A DNA stretch of 64,000 nucleotides from Panopea generosa (taxonomy: Eukaryota; Mollusca; Bivalvia; Adapedonta; Hiatellidae). Positions 1-12,996 of this stretch are shown here, in pieces. Below the pieces are notes generated by a model, which saw only the letters and a program-made list of their open reading frames with translations, searched no databases and was not told the origin of the DNA. How positions within the stretch are numbered: the first letter of the stretch is position 1; the number at the start of each line of letters is the position of its first letter. Location of the stretch: assembly GCA_029582155.1 (NCBI GenBank), contig CM055896.1, forward strand, positions 27,724,684 to 27,788,683. The letters are read 5' to 3'. Both the position numbers and the translations under genes were made by a program.

Positions 1-3000
1 CTGGCTGGTGGTATATTAAACACCTCATAATGGTACAGGCACTGCTGCCTGGTGGTATATTAAACAGCTCGTCATGGTACAGGCACTGCTGGCTGGTGGT
101 ATATTTAACAGCTCGTCATGGTACAGGCACTGCTGGCTGGTGGTATACTTAACAGCTCGTCATGGTACAGGCACTGCTGGCTGGTGGTATATTGAACACC
201 CTGTCATGGTACAGGCACTGCTGGCTGGTGGTATATTGAACACCTCGTCATGGTACAGGCACTGCTGGCCGGTGGTATATTAAAATGCTCGTCATGGTAC
301 AGGCACTGCTGGCTGGTGGTATATTAAACACCTCGTCATGGTACAGGCACTACTGGCTGGTGGTATATTAAACAGCTCGTCATGGTACAGACACTGCTGG
401 CTGGTGGTATATTTAACAGCTCATCATGGTACAGGCACTGCTGGCTGGTGGTATATTAAACAGCTCGTCATGGTACAGGCACTGCTGGCTGGTGGTATAT
501 TAAACAGCTCGTCATGGTACAGGCACTGCTGGCTGGTGGTATATTAAACAGTTCATCATGGTACAGGCACTGCCGGCTGGTGGTATATTAAACAGCTCAT
601 CATGGTACAGACACTGCTGGCTGGTGGTATATTAAACAGCTCGTCATGGTACAGGCACTGCTGGCTGGTGGCATATTAAACAGCTCATCATGGTACAGGC
701 ACTGCTGGCTGGTGGTATATTAAACAGCTCGTCATGGTACAGGCACTGCTGGCTGGTGGTATATTAAACAGCTCGTCATGGTACAGGCACTGCTGGCTGG
801 TGGTATATTAAACACCTCGTCATGGTACAGGCACTGCTGGCTTGAAGTATATTAAACAGTTCATCATGGTACAGGCACTGCTGGCTGGTGGTATATTAAA
901 CAGCTCGTCATGGTACAGACACTGCTGGCTGGTGGTATATTAAACAGCTCGTCATGGTACAGACACTGCTGGCTGGTGGTATATTAAACACTCGTCATGG
1001 TACAGGCACTGCTGGTAGGTGATATATTAAACACCTCGTCATGGTACAGACACTACTGGCTGGTGGTATATTAAACAGCTCGTCATGGTACAGACACTGC
1101 TGGCTGGTGGTATATTTAACAGCTCATCATGGTACAGGCACTGCTGGCTGGTGGTATTTTAAACAGCTCGTCATGGTACAGGCACTGCTGGCTGGTGGTA
1201 TATTAAACAGCTCGTCATGGTACAGGCACTGCTGGCTGGTGGTATATTAAACAGTTCATCATGGTACAGGCACTGCTGGCTGGTGGTATATTAAACAGCT
1301 CGTCATGGTACAGACACTGCTGGCTGGTGGTATATTAAACAGCTCGTCATGGTACAGGCACTGCTGGCTGGTGGCATATTAAACAGCTCGTCATGGTACA
1401 GACACTACTGGCTGGTGGCATATTGAACACCTTGTCATGGTACAGACACTGCTGGCTGGTGGTATATTAAACAGCTCGTCCTGGTACAGGCACTGCTGGC
1501 TGGTGGTATATTAAACAGCTCGTCATGGTACAGGCACTGCTGGCTGGTGGTATACTAAACAGCTGGTCGTGGTACTGGCACTGCTGGCTGGTGGTATATT
1601 AAACAGCTCGTCATGGTACAGGCACTGCTGGCTGGTGGCATATTAAACAGCTCGTCATTGTACAGGCTCTACTGGCTGGTGGCATATTGAACAGCTCGTC
1701 ATGGTACAGACACTACTGGCTGGTGGTATATTGCAAACCTCGTCATGGTACAGGCACTGCTGGCTGGTGGTATATTAAACAGCTCGTCATGGTACAGGCA
1801 CTGCTGGCTGGTGGTATATTAAACAGTTTGTCATGGTACAGGCACTGCTGGCTGGTGGTATATTAAACACCTCGTCATGGTACAGGCACTACTGGCTGGT
1901 GGTATATTAAACACCTCGTCATGGTACAGGCACTACTGGCTGGTGGTATATTAAACACCTCGTCATGGTACAGGCACTACTGGCTGGTGGTATATTAAAC
2001 AGTTTGTCATGGTACAGGCACTGCTGGCTGGTGGTATATTTAACAGATCGTCATGGTACGGGCACTGCTGGCTGGTGGTATATTAAACAGCTCGTCATGG
2101 TACAGACACTGCTGGCTGGTGGTATATTAAACAGCTCGTCATGGTACAGGCACTGCTGGTAGGTGATATATTAAACACCTCGTCATGGTACAGACACTAC
2201 TGGCTGGTGGTATATTAAACAGCTCGTCATGGTACAGACACTGCTGGCTGGTGGTATATTTAACAGCTCATCATGGTACAGGCACAGCTGGCTGGTGGTA
2301 TATTAAACAGCTCGTCATGGTACAGGCACTGCTGGCTGGTGGTATATTAAACAGCTCGTCATGGTACAGGCACTGCTGGCTGGTGGTATATTAAACAGTT
2401 CATCATGGTACAGGCACTGCTGGCTGGTGGTATATTAAACAGCTCGTCATGGTACAGACACTGCTGGCTGGTGGTATATTAAACAGCTCGTCATGGTACA
2501 GGCACTGCTGGCTGGTGGCATATTAAACAGCTCGTCATGGTACAGACACTACTGGCTGGTGGCATATTGAACACCTTGTCATGGTACAGACACTGCTGGC
2601 TGGTGGTATATTAAACAGCTCGTCCTGGTACAGGCACTGCTGGCTGGTGGTATATTAAACAGCTCGTCATGGTACAGGCACTGCTGGCTGGTGGTATACT
2701 AAACAGCTGGTCGTGGTACTGGCACTGCTGGCTGGTGGTATATTAAACAGCTCGTCATGGTACAGGCACTGCTGGCTGGTGGCATATTAAACAGCTCGTC
2801 ATGGTACAGGCTCTACTGGCTGGTGGCATATTGAACAGCTCGTCATGGTACAGACACTACTGGCTGGTGGTATATTGCAAACCTCGTCATGGTACAGGCA
2901 CTGCTGGCTGGTGGTATATTAAACAGCTCGTCATGGTACAGGCACTGCTGGCTGGTGGTATATTAAACACCTCGTCATGGTACAGGCACTACTGGCTGGT

Positions 3001-6000
3001 GGTATATTAAACACCTCGTCATGGTACAGGCACTACTGGCTGGTGGTATATTAAACAGTTTGTCATGGTACAGGCACTGCTGGCTGGTGGTATATTAAAC
3101 ACCTCATAATGGTACAGGCACTGCTGGCTGGTGGTATATTAAACACCTCGTCATGGTACAGGCACTGCTGGCTGGTGGTATATTGAACAGCTCATCATGG
3201 TTCGGGCACTACTGGCTGGTGGTATATTAAACAGTTTGTCATGGTACAGGCACTGCTGGCTGGTGGTATATTAAACAGTTTGTCATGGTACAGGCACTGC
3301 TGGCTGGTGGTATATTAAACACCTCATAATGGTACAGGCACTGCTGGCTGGTGGTATATTAAACACCTCGTCATGGTACAGGCACTGCTGGCTGGTGGTA
3401 TATTAAACACCTCGTCATGGTACAGGCACTGCTGGCTGGTGGTATATTAAACACCTCGTCATGGTACAGGCACTGCTGGCTGGTGGTATATTAAACACCT
3501 CGTCATGGTACAAGCACTGCTGGCTGGTGGCATATTAAACACCTCGTCATGGTACAGGCACTGCTGGCTGGTGGTATATTAAACACCTCGTCATGGTACA
3601 GACACTGCTGGCTGGTGGTATATTAAACACCTCGTCATGGTACAGACACTGCTGGCTGGTGGTATATTAAACACCTCGTCATGGTACAGGCACTGCTGGC
3701 TGGTGGTATATTAAACAGCTCGTCATGGTACAGGCACTGCTGGCTGGTGGTATATTAAACACCTCGTCATGGTACAGGCACTGCTGGCTGGTGGTATATT
3801 AAACAGCTCGTCATGGTACAGACACTGCTGGCTGGTGGTATATTAAACAGCTCGTCATGGTACAGGCACTGCTGGCTGGTGGTATATTAAACACCTCGTC
3901 ATGGTACAGGCACTACTGGCTGGTGGTATATTAAACAGTTTGTCATGGTACAGGCACTGCTGGCTGGTGGTATATTAAACACCTCGTCATGGTACAGGCA
4001 CTGCTGGCTGGTGGTATATTAAACACCTCGTCATGGTACAGGCACTGCTGGCTGGTGGTATATTAAACAGCTCGTCATGGTACAGGCACTGCTGGCTGGT
4101 GGTATATTAAACACCTCGTCATTGTACAGGCACTGCTGGCTGGTGGTATATTAAACACCTCGTCATAGTACAGGCACTGCTGGCTGGTGGTATATTGAAC
4201 AGCTCATCATGGTACAGGCACTGCTGGCTTGTGGTATATTAAACAGCTCGTCATGGTACTGGCACTGCTGGCTGGTGGTATATTAAACACCTTGTCATGG
4301 TACAGACACTGCTGGCTGGTGGTATATTAAACAGCTCGTCATGGTACAGGCACTGCTGGCTGGTGGTATATTAAACAGCTCGTCATGGTACAGGCACTGC
4401 TGGCTGGTGGTATATTAAACACCTCGTCATGGTACAGGCACTACTGGCTGGTGGTATATTAAACACTTCGTCATGGTACAGGCACTGCTGGCTGGTGGTA
4501 TATTAAACAGTTCGTCATGGTACAGGTACTAATGGCTGGTGGTATATTAAACAGCTCGTCATGGTACAGGCACTGCTGGCTGGTGGTATATTAAACACCA
4601 TGTCATGGTACAGGCACTGCTGGCTGGTGGTATATTAAACAGCTCGTCATAGTACAGGCACTACTGGCTGGTGGTATACTAAACACCTCGTCATGGTACA
4701 GACACTGCTGGCTGGTGGTATATTAAACACCTTGTCATGGTACAGGCACTACTGGCTGGTGGTATACTGAGCACCTCGTCATAGTACAGGCACTACTGGC
4801 TGGTGGTATATTGAACACCTCGTCATGGTACAGGCACTGCTGGCTGGTGGTATATTAAACACCTCGTCATGGTACAGGCACTGCTGGCTGGTGGTATATT
4901 AAACACCTCATCATGGTACAGGCACTGCTGGCTGGTGGTATATTAAACAGCTCGTCATGGTACAGGCACTGCTGGCTGGTGGTATATTAAACACCTCGTC
5001 ATGGTACAGGCACTGCTGGCTGGTGGTATACTAAACAGCTCGTCATGGTACAGGCACTGCTGGCTTGAAGTATATTAAACAGTTCGTCATGGTACAGACA
5101 CTACTGGCTGGTGGTATATTTAACAGCTCGTCATGGTACAGACACTGCTGGCTGGTGGTATATTAAACACCTCATAATGGTACAGGCACTGCTGGCTGGT
5201 GGTATATTAAACAGCTCGTCATGGTACAGGCACTGCTGGCTGGTGGTATATTTAACAGCTTGTCATGGTACAGGCACTGCTGGCTGATGGTATATTAAAC
5301 AGCTCGTCATGGTACAGGCACTGCTGGCTTGAAGTATATTAATTAGTTTGTCATGGTACAGACACTACTGGCTGGTGGTATATTAAACAGATCGTCATGG
5401 TACAGACACTGCTGGCTGGTGGTATATTAAACACCTCATAATGGTACAGGCACTGCTGCCTGGTGGTATATTAAACAGCTCGCCATGGTACAGGCACTGC
5501 TGGCTGGTGGTATATTTAACAGCTCGTCATGGTACAGGCACTGCTGGCTGGTGGTATACTTAACAGCTCGTCATGGTACAGGCACTGCTGGCTGGTGGTA
5601 TATTGAACACCCTGTCATGGTACAGGCACTGCTGGCTGGTGGTATATTGGACACCTCGTCATGGTACAGGCACTGCTGGCCGGTGGTATATTAAAATGCT
5701 CGTCATGGTACAGGCACTGCTGGCTTGAAGTATATTAAACAGTTCGTAATGGTACAGACACTACTGGCTGGTGGTATATTTAACAGATCGTCATGGTACG
5801 GGCACTGCTGGCTGGTGGTATATTAAACAGCTCGTCATGGTACAGACACTGCTGGCTGGTGGTATATTAAACAGCTCGTCATGGTACAGACACTGCTGGC
5901 TGGTGGTATATTGGACACCTCGTCATGGTACAGGCACTGCTGGCCGGTGGTATATTAAAATGCTCGTCATGGTACAGGCACTGCTGGCTTGAAGTATATT

Positions 6001-8195
6001 AAACAGTTCGTAATGGTACAGACACTACTGGCTGGTGGTATATTTAACAGATCGTCATGGTACGGGCACTGCTGGCTGGTGGTATATTAAACAGCTCGTC
6101 ATGGTACAGACACTGCTGGCTGGTGGTATATTAAACAGCTCGTCATGGTACAGGCACTGCTGGTAGGTGATATATTAAACACCTCGTCATGGTACAGACA
6201 CTACTGGCTGGTGGTATATTAAACAGCTCGTCATGGTACAGACACTGCTGGCTGGTGGTATATTTAACAGCTCATCATGGTACAGGCACTGCTGGCTGGT
6301 GGTATATTAAACAGCTCGTCATGGTACAGGCACTGCTGGCTGGTGGTATATTAAACAGCTCGTCATGGTACAGGCACTGCTGGCTGGTGGTATATTAAAC
6401 AGTTCATCATGGTACAGGCACTGCTGGCTGGTGGTATATTAAACAGCTCGTCATGGTACAGACACTGCTGGCTGGTGGTATATTAAACAGCTCGTCATGG
6501 TACAGGCACTGCTGGCTGGTGGCATATTAAACAGCTCGTCATGGTACAGACACTACTGGCTGGTGGCATATTGAACACCTTGTCATGGTAGAGACACTGC
6601 TGGCTGGTGGTATATTAAACAGCTCGTCCTGGTACAGGCACTGCTGGCTGGTGGTATATTAAACAGCTCGTCATGGTACAGGCACTGCTGGCTGGTGGTA
6701 TATTAAACAGCTCGTCATGGTACAGACACTGCTGGCTGGTGGTATATTAAACAGCTCATCATGGTACAGGCACTGCTGGCTGGTGGTATATTAAACAGCT
6801 CATCATGGTACAGGCACTGCTGGCTGGTGGTATATTAAACAGCTTGTCTTGGTACAGACACTGCTGGCTGGTGGTATATTAAACAGCTCGTCATGGTACA
6901 GGCACTGCTGGCTGGTGGTATATTAAACAGCTCGTCATGGTACAGACACTACTGGCTGGTGGTATATTGAACACCTCGTCATGGTACAGACACTGCTGGC
7001 TGGTGGTATATTGAACACTTCGTCATAGTACAGACACTGCTGGCTGGTGGTATATTAAACACCTCGTCATGGTACAGGCACTACTGGCTGGTGGTATATT
7101 AAACACCTCGTCATGGTACAGGCACTACTGGCTGGTGGTATATTAAACACCTCGTCATGGTACAGGCACTACTGGCTGGTGGTATATTAAACACCTCGTC
7201 ATGGTACAAGCACTGCTGGCTGGTGGTATATTAAACACCTCGTCATGGTACAGGCACTGCTGGCTGGTGGTATATTAAACACCTCGTCATGGTACAGGCA
7301 CTGCTGGCCGGTGGTATATTAAACACCTCGTCATGGTACAGGCACTACTGGCTGGTGGTATATTAAACACCTCGTCATGGTACAGGCACTGCTGGCTGGT
7401 GGTATATTAAACAGCTTGTCATGGTACAGGCACTGCTGGCTGGTGGTATATAAAACACCTCGTCCTGTAACAGACAGTGCTGGCTAGTGGTATATTAAAC
7501 ACCTCGTCATGGTACAGGCACTACTGGCTGGTGGTATATTAAACAGATCGTAATGGTACAGGCACTGCTGGCTGGTGGTATATTAAACAGCTCGTCATGG
7601 TACAGGTAATGCTGGCTGGTGGTATATTAAACAGGTCGTCATGGTACAGGCACTGCTGGCTGGTGGTATATTAAACAGCTCATCATGGTACAGACACTGC
7701 TGGCTGGTGGTATATTAAACAGCTCGTCATGGTACAGACACTGCTGGCTGGTGGTATATTAAACAGCTCGTCATGGTACAGGCACTGCTGGCTGGTGGTA
7801 TATTAAACAGCTCGTCATGGTACAGGCACTGCTGGCTGGTGGTATATTAAACAGCTCATCATGGTACAGGCACTGCTGGCTGGTGGTATATTAAACAGCT
7901 CGTCATGGTACAGGCACTACTGGCTGGTGGTATATTAAACACCTCGTCATGGTATAGGCACTGCTGACTAGTGGTATATTAAACAGCTCATCATGGTACA
8001 GGCACTACTGGCTGGTGGTATATTAAACACCTCGTCATGGTACAGACACTACTGGCTGGTGGTATATTGCAAACCTCGTCATGGTACAGGCACTACTGGC
8101 TGGTGGTATACTAAACAGCTCGTCGTGGTACAGGCACTGCTGGCTGGTGGTATATTAAACAGCTCATCATGGTACAGGCACTGCTGGCTGGTGGT
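1..8195. repeat. 44-bp minisatellite array (open at left edge)
   Basis: A head-to-tail array of about 186 copies of a 44-bp unit containing the core CTGGCTGGTGGTATATTAAA followed by a GGTACAGGCACTG block. It starts before the window and ends where the unit breaks off after GGTGGTAACTT. Because 44 is not a multiple of three, each frame closes after a few units, giving recurrent 65-73 residue open frames that are not genes. Diagnostic variants (for example TGGTAGGTGATATA near 1013, 2157 and 6161) recur about 1144 bp (26 units) apart, and the opening ~290 bp recurs near 5412, so higher-order repeats exist. If the neighbouring thioesterase exon at 8487-8700 is functional, this array lies in its first intron. 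Confidence 0.97.
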
Positions 8196-8486
8196 AACTT
8201 GCCTAAGTATTTGGGAATGTAGAAGTTGTTCCTTAAAGTCAAACTTATTTATGTTTGTGTTGATGAATATTAAAGGATTGTGGGTATTGTTAAAAGTTAT
8301 CTTATTGAGCATTTGATTGATATACCTTTTACTGATGATTTTAATAAATGTGATGAGCACGTACATGTATATGAGACTCTATTTATGACATTACCAATTA
8401 TACTACGTGTAATCGGTTCTGAGATTGGCAACTGTAAATGGACACACTTGTCATATCATATATGCGACATGAAAAATAAACATCAC

Positions 8487-8700
8487 CTCTATATGTTCCT
8501 GACAGTGAAGGGCTGGTTGTCAAGTCAACTATGCCATCATCGTTAGAAACATAACAACCACTAGCTGCAAAACGTTGACCTTTCTCTGTGACCTCTGCCC
8601 GAACCGTCACGGATTGTCGTTTAGCTAGTCCCCGAATACAAATTGCGATAACTTCATCGACAAGAGCATCTTGCTTGTCAACATCAATATAAACTGTCAT
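8487..8700 (-). CDS. Exon 1 of an acyl-CoA thioesterase/BAAT-family gene (orphan in this window)
   Basis: Codes for about 71 residues plus one base of a split glycine codon. The ATG is at 8700-8698 and the donor at 8486-8485 (AGAG|GTGATG, phase 1). The protein carries the N-terminal beta-sandwich signature of the acyl-CoA thioester hydrolase/BAAT family: ALVDEV near residue 12, RGLAKRQSVTVRAEV, and the closing DLTTSPSLSGTYRG, which in the family runs into GV..MGLFWS. A possible 5'UTR acceptor (ATATTTCAG) lies just upstream near 8717-8725. Its reading phase would fit exon 2 of the gene at 45.6 kb, but that exon lies upstream on this strand, so normal cis-splicing to it is impossible. Most likely this is the first exon of a tandem paralogue whose other exons are left of the window, beyond the 44-bp array. 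A misassembly or a local rearrangement is the alternative. Confidence 0.75.
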
Positions 8701-8735
8701 CGTTGACAGTAATCCACTGAAATATACAAAAAATG

Positions 8736-9428
8736 GTATAAATAAGTATACAGAAGTAACTATACAGAGATAAATATACAGAAGTCATATACATAAACAA
8801 ATATACAGAAAATGGTATAAATAAATATACAGATGTAAATATACATAAACAAATATACAGAAGTAAATATGCATCAATAAATATACAGAAGTAAATATAT
8901 ATAAACAAATATACAGAGATAAATATACAGAAGTAAATATATATAAACAAATATACAGAGATAAATATACAGAAGTAAATATACATAAATAAATATACAG
9001 AAGTAAATATACATCAATAAATATACAGAAGTAAATATATATAAACAAATATACAGAAGTAAATATGCATCAATAAATATACAGAAGTAAATATACATCA
9101 ATAAATATACAGAAGTAAATATACATAAACAAATATACAGAAGTAAATATGCATCAATAAATATACAGAAGTAAATATATATAAACAAATATACAGAGAT
9201 AAATATACAGAAGTAAATATATATAAACAAATATACAGAGATAAATATACAGAAGTAAATATACATAAATAAATATACAGAAGTAAATATACATAAACAA
9301 ATATACAGAGATAAATATACAGAGATAAATATACAGAAGTAAATACACATAAACAAATATACAGAGATAAATATACAGAGATAAATATACAGAAGTAAAT
9401 ATACAGAAATAAATACACAGAAGTACAT
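8736..9428. repeat. 14-bp AT-rich minisatellite
   Basis: About 50 copies of a 14-bp unit of the form AAATATACA plus five variable bases (ending AGAAGT, TAAAC or GAGAT types), with the variants alternating irregularly. Several overlapping minus-strand open frames of 87-184 residues (Tyr/Ile/Cys-rich) are only readings of this repeat. It lies immediately 5' of the orphan thioesterase exon, where a promoter or 5'UTR intron would be expected. Confidence 0.93.
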
Positions 9429-9937
9429 GCATAAGGATAAAGCTGACAGATTGAAGTCATGTGACCAGACCTATTGTTATGCGGTAAATTTCAGTGAACT
9501 TTGTTTATAACATTTGTTTTGAATCACGGAAAAAGACGACAAATTTTATTTAAATTTGTTTATAATATTTTCGTATAACTGAAAATTGTGCCGTACAGTA
9601 AACTTTGATTTGAGTATTTTGAATAATAAACTCGTAATTTTAACATTAGTGATAAACTTTTCTAGTTTGATATTTGCATTTTTGAATATTTTCACAGCTT
9701 GTCGAACATACTAATCGGATCACTTAATCAAGGGTTCAATTTTAGCGATAGAGTCTTGACTTAAAGCAATTATCCGCAAGTGTTTTGACTGGAAGAGCTT
9801 GGCCGGATATAAATAATCAGTTTAATCAAAGGTAATCGATACACGTAAATTGATGTAACAACATGTTATAGATGTACAAAATTGGGGTTTTCTGGGATTA
9901 GGTTAAGCCAAATCGCATTATTTTTTATGTAGATGCC
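9429..9937. other. AT-rich unique sequence, nothing recognised
   Basis: About 500 bp of AT-rich single-copy-looking sequence between the 14-bp array and the inverted-repeat element. I see no open frame of note, no tRNA-like box and no repeat. Confidence 0.6.
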
Positions 9938-10274
9938 TCGGGGAACCACACTAATTATATACAATAAGAGTTATTTCCCGTAGATCATTGTCACTGAGCA
10001 TGTTGAGTATTTCCCAGTGTTTTAAAGAGGCCTGCTATAAACGAACCTGCTTTACTTTAGCCGATTACTTTATCGTATTTATTATAAATGGCATCGTCTG
10101 CTTCTGGCGTCGGAAGACACCCCCCCCCCCCATTATTCTAACTTATTCCAGTTCCTTAAGAAAAACAATACTCTCGAAAGTGAGTTATTGATGCATGTAT
10201 TACGAAGTCACAAAAAATAAACAAAAAAACACGGGAAATAACTCTTATTGTATATAATTAGTGTGGTTCCCCGA
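9938..10274. mobile_element. 337-bp inverted-repeat (MITE-like) element
   Basis: A 44-bp sequence at 9938-9981, beginning TCGGGGAACCACAC, is present as an exact inverted copy at 10231-10274. The interior (about 250 bp) has no meaningful coding capacity. The left side continues outward as GTAGATGCC, and the matching right continuation (GATCTACC) is found only at 12993, beyond the adjoining MULE. The MULE therefore appears to have inserted into the right terminus of this element. Superfamily is not assignable from the ends alone. Confidence 0.7.
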
Positions 10275-10276
10275 TC

Positions 10277-12987
10277 GGGAGCCGGACAAAAGATCCCATG
10301 GACAAAAGATCCCATGGACAAAAGATCCCATATCATTTTGGCAGGGTGGACAAAATATCCCACATTATTTTGGCAGGGTGGACAAAAGATCCCATATCAT
10401 TTTGGCAGGGTGGACAAAATATCCCACATTATTTTGGCAGGGTGGACAAAAGATCCCACTTATTAAATATTATATATCAGTCAGTAAAAGATCCCACATT
10501 ATTTTGGCAGGGTGGACACTAGGGCCAAAAAAAACAGTCCTTACATGTTTGCCAAGATTTAAAGTTTTCCTTATGCATATTAAAGGTAAACAGCCAAATA
10601 ATGTAGAAAGATGTTGTTAATTAAACTCTTTACATAAACTGTGAAAAATAAAACATTGAGCATATTATGGGTGTGAATTTCAAGTAAACAGCCAATTAGA
10701 AATTCTAATTGGATAATTTATAATGAAAGAAGAAAGTTATCACCTGCTATTTTAAATGTAGATTAAAGGCAATTAAAGTTTAAAATTTGTTAATTACAAA
10801 AACTGTGACAAATAAAATATTCAGATGCATATATATATATATATATGTATAAAACCATAACAATTTGTCATATTGTCAAAATGGAAATCATTGAAAGTAA
10901 TAAAGGATGTATGAAGCTCTGCTTCCAAGGCTACTCTTACACTAAGAAAAGATCAACTAAGTCGACAGTCAACTGGATCTGTTCAGAAAAAAAAGGCCAA
11001 CAATGTAGTGGAGCTGTAATAACAGACTTAGCTGTAAGTATATAACTACATTAACTAAAATGAGTACACTGTCAACATATTTTGGTGCATCTGCAGCTTG
11101 CAAAAGAAGAATTTTGAAAATGTTGTGGCAAAAGAAGAAATTGTTCATTATTAGCAGTTTCTCCTTTTGTCAGAATGTTTTCAACTATGAAATAGTACCC
11201 AGCTCCCAAAAGACACATAATCAATTTCACTGCAGCTTTAGAATTTGAAAATGTTGTGGCAAAAGAAGAAATTGTTCATTATTAGCAGTTTCTCCTTTTG
11301 TCAAAATGTTTTCAACTATGAAATAGTACCCAGCTCCCAAAAGACACAAAATCAATTTCACTGCAGCTTTAGAATTTTGAAAATGCTGACACAATATCAA
11401 TTTAAATCTAAACTCACTATTTGATCTTAAACAGGTTACCACAGTTCGCAGCAGCATCCAACATTCACATCCTAGCGACCTCTTCAAGATTGAGGCTTTG
11501 AAAGTTAAAGCCGAAATCAAGGCCAGCGTTGAGGCCTACCGTGGGCAACCTGGACAAATAGTGACCGACAAGCTAGCAAAGTATGATGTCGAAGTCCGAG
11601 CAGCCACAGGAAATAGAGAGAACCTAAAGAAGATGGTCCAACGTAAGAAGAGAGGTAATACCCCAGGGGAACCCGCATCCATCAGAGACATGCCCATGTG
11701 TCCGCTGTGTATGCCTTCCTACCATCTAAAGTACAGTCTGTTTATGAGGAGTGCCTCACTAGTATCCTTGATGCCTGCCTTCACAGAAACCTGCGACCAG
11801 ACCCATCAACAGTTGTTTCCGACTATGAAGTTGCCATTCACAACGCTGTTTGATCTTCAATCAGCCAGAACATCCGAATCCAGGGCTGTTTTTATCACCT
11901 GACTCAGAGTACATGGAGAAAAATCCAGGCTGAAGGGCTGCAGGCAGCTTACAGAGAAAATGATTCTATCAGGGTGTTCTGTGGAAAGTTGGACGGGCTG
12001 GCCTTCCTCCCACTTGAAAAAGTCAACGAAGGTATAGCCATTTTGAAGGAAGAAGTTCCAGAAAACCTATTAGCCATCTTACAGTACTTCGACTCAACGT
12101 ACGTGACAGGGTCCTTCGTTTTCGCAGAGTACCACCAAGATTCGCACCAGACACCTGGAATGTCCATCAAGCAACAGTGACAGATGGCCATCATACTAAC
12201 AATGTTTGCGAGTCTTGGAACAACGGGTTCAAGCACCTGGTTGGGCACAAACATCCATCCATATGGACTGCGATCAACTGTCTGAAGAAAGACAACACAC
12301 TCGTTCAAACAGAAAATCTCCAACATCAACATGGTATACAGCCAGCAAAGAGACAGAGGAAGAAAACTGTACACCATCAAAAACAAATGAAGTAACTATG
12401 TAATCAACTTGTAGTAGGACAAAAAACAGTGAGTGAATTCCTTTGTGTTGTTGGACAGTGTATTAGACTAAGTAGGTAGCTGTGCGATTGACAATGACCG
12501 GCCTCTGATTGACTATGTCTGCAAAAACTGCTTTGTAGTTACAAAATGTTGCTATGTTTTGTGTGCTATATATTTACTCATAACTTAAATTAAATGGAAA
12601 TAAATTTGACTTTATTAATCTTTGTTTTTTTTTAATACTTTATTGTTTTACAAAACCATTTAATAAGAAGTAAATCAACATTTACTCAACACCTTTACTG
12701 TCTGTCACCTTTTTTTTTTTTTACAATATTGTTCTACAAAACCATTTAATAAGAAGTAAATCAACATTTACTCAACACCTTTACTATCTGTCACCTTATG
12801 ACAAAAATCCAGGATTAATATGGGATCTTTTGTCCACCCTTTCAAAAAGGTGTGGGATATTTTGTCCACCCTGCCAAAATAATATGGGATCTTTTGTCCA
12901 CCCTGTCAAAATGATGTGGGATCTTTTGTCAACCCTGTCAAAAAAGGCATGGGATATTTTGTCCGTGGGATCTTTTGTCCTGTATTC
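10277..12987 (+). mobile_element. MULE DNA transposon with 9-bp target duplication, decayed
   Basis: A 2711-bp element flanked by the identical 9-mer TCCCCGATC at 10268-10276 and 12988-12996, the target-duplication length typical of Mutator-like elements. The ends share the inverted motif GGACAAAAGATCCCA and are built of tandem sub-repeats: GGACAAAA(G/T)ATCCCA blocks separated by a linker ending TTTTGGCAGGGT, at 10290-10520 on the left and in inverted orientation at 12820-12980 on the right. The interior encodes a broken FLYWCH-finger MULE transposase. Two internal tandem duplications are visible, about 131 bp (near 11110-11378) and about 87 bp (near 12630-12796). The outermost 7-10 bp of the two ends do not match each other. 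Confidence 0.85.
10881..12395 (+). pseudogene. FLYWCH-zinc-finger MULE transposase, broken
   Basis: Exon 1 (10881-11033) gives a FLYWCH finger: KLCFQGYSYTKK, then W-x-C, then C at QQCSGAV. A GTAAGT donor follows at 11034, and an acceptor ends at 11434. Exon 2 resumes in phase 0 with the finger's His pair (QHSHPSD). Next come a helical linker (PGEPASIRDMP), the transposase core (YAFLPSKVQSVYEECL, then VVSDYEVAIHNAV carrying the second catalytic Asp), GCFYHLTQSTWRKIQ, CGKLDGLAFLPLEKV, and a C-terminal NNVCESWNNGFKHLVGHKH. Breaks: the stretch with the first catalytic Asp is missing between RDMP and HVSAVYAF (junction near 11692, with a frame change), an in-frame TGA lies at 11851-11853, and there is a second frame change near 12125. 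The element cannot make an active transposase. Residue identities are read from sequence; the family assignment is from known MULE architecture. Confidence 0.82.
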
Positions 12988-12996
12988 TCCCCGATC

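Noticed and set aside
1-8195. CRISPR-like array
   Set aside because: No unique spacers between repeats; the units are contiguous and the DNA is clearly eukaryotic.
8684-9460. Tyr/Cys/Ile-rich hydrophobic frames up to 184 residues on the minus strand
   Set aside because: Readings of the 14-bp AT-rich repeat in several overlapping frames.
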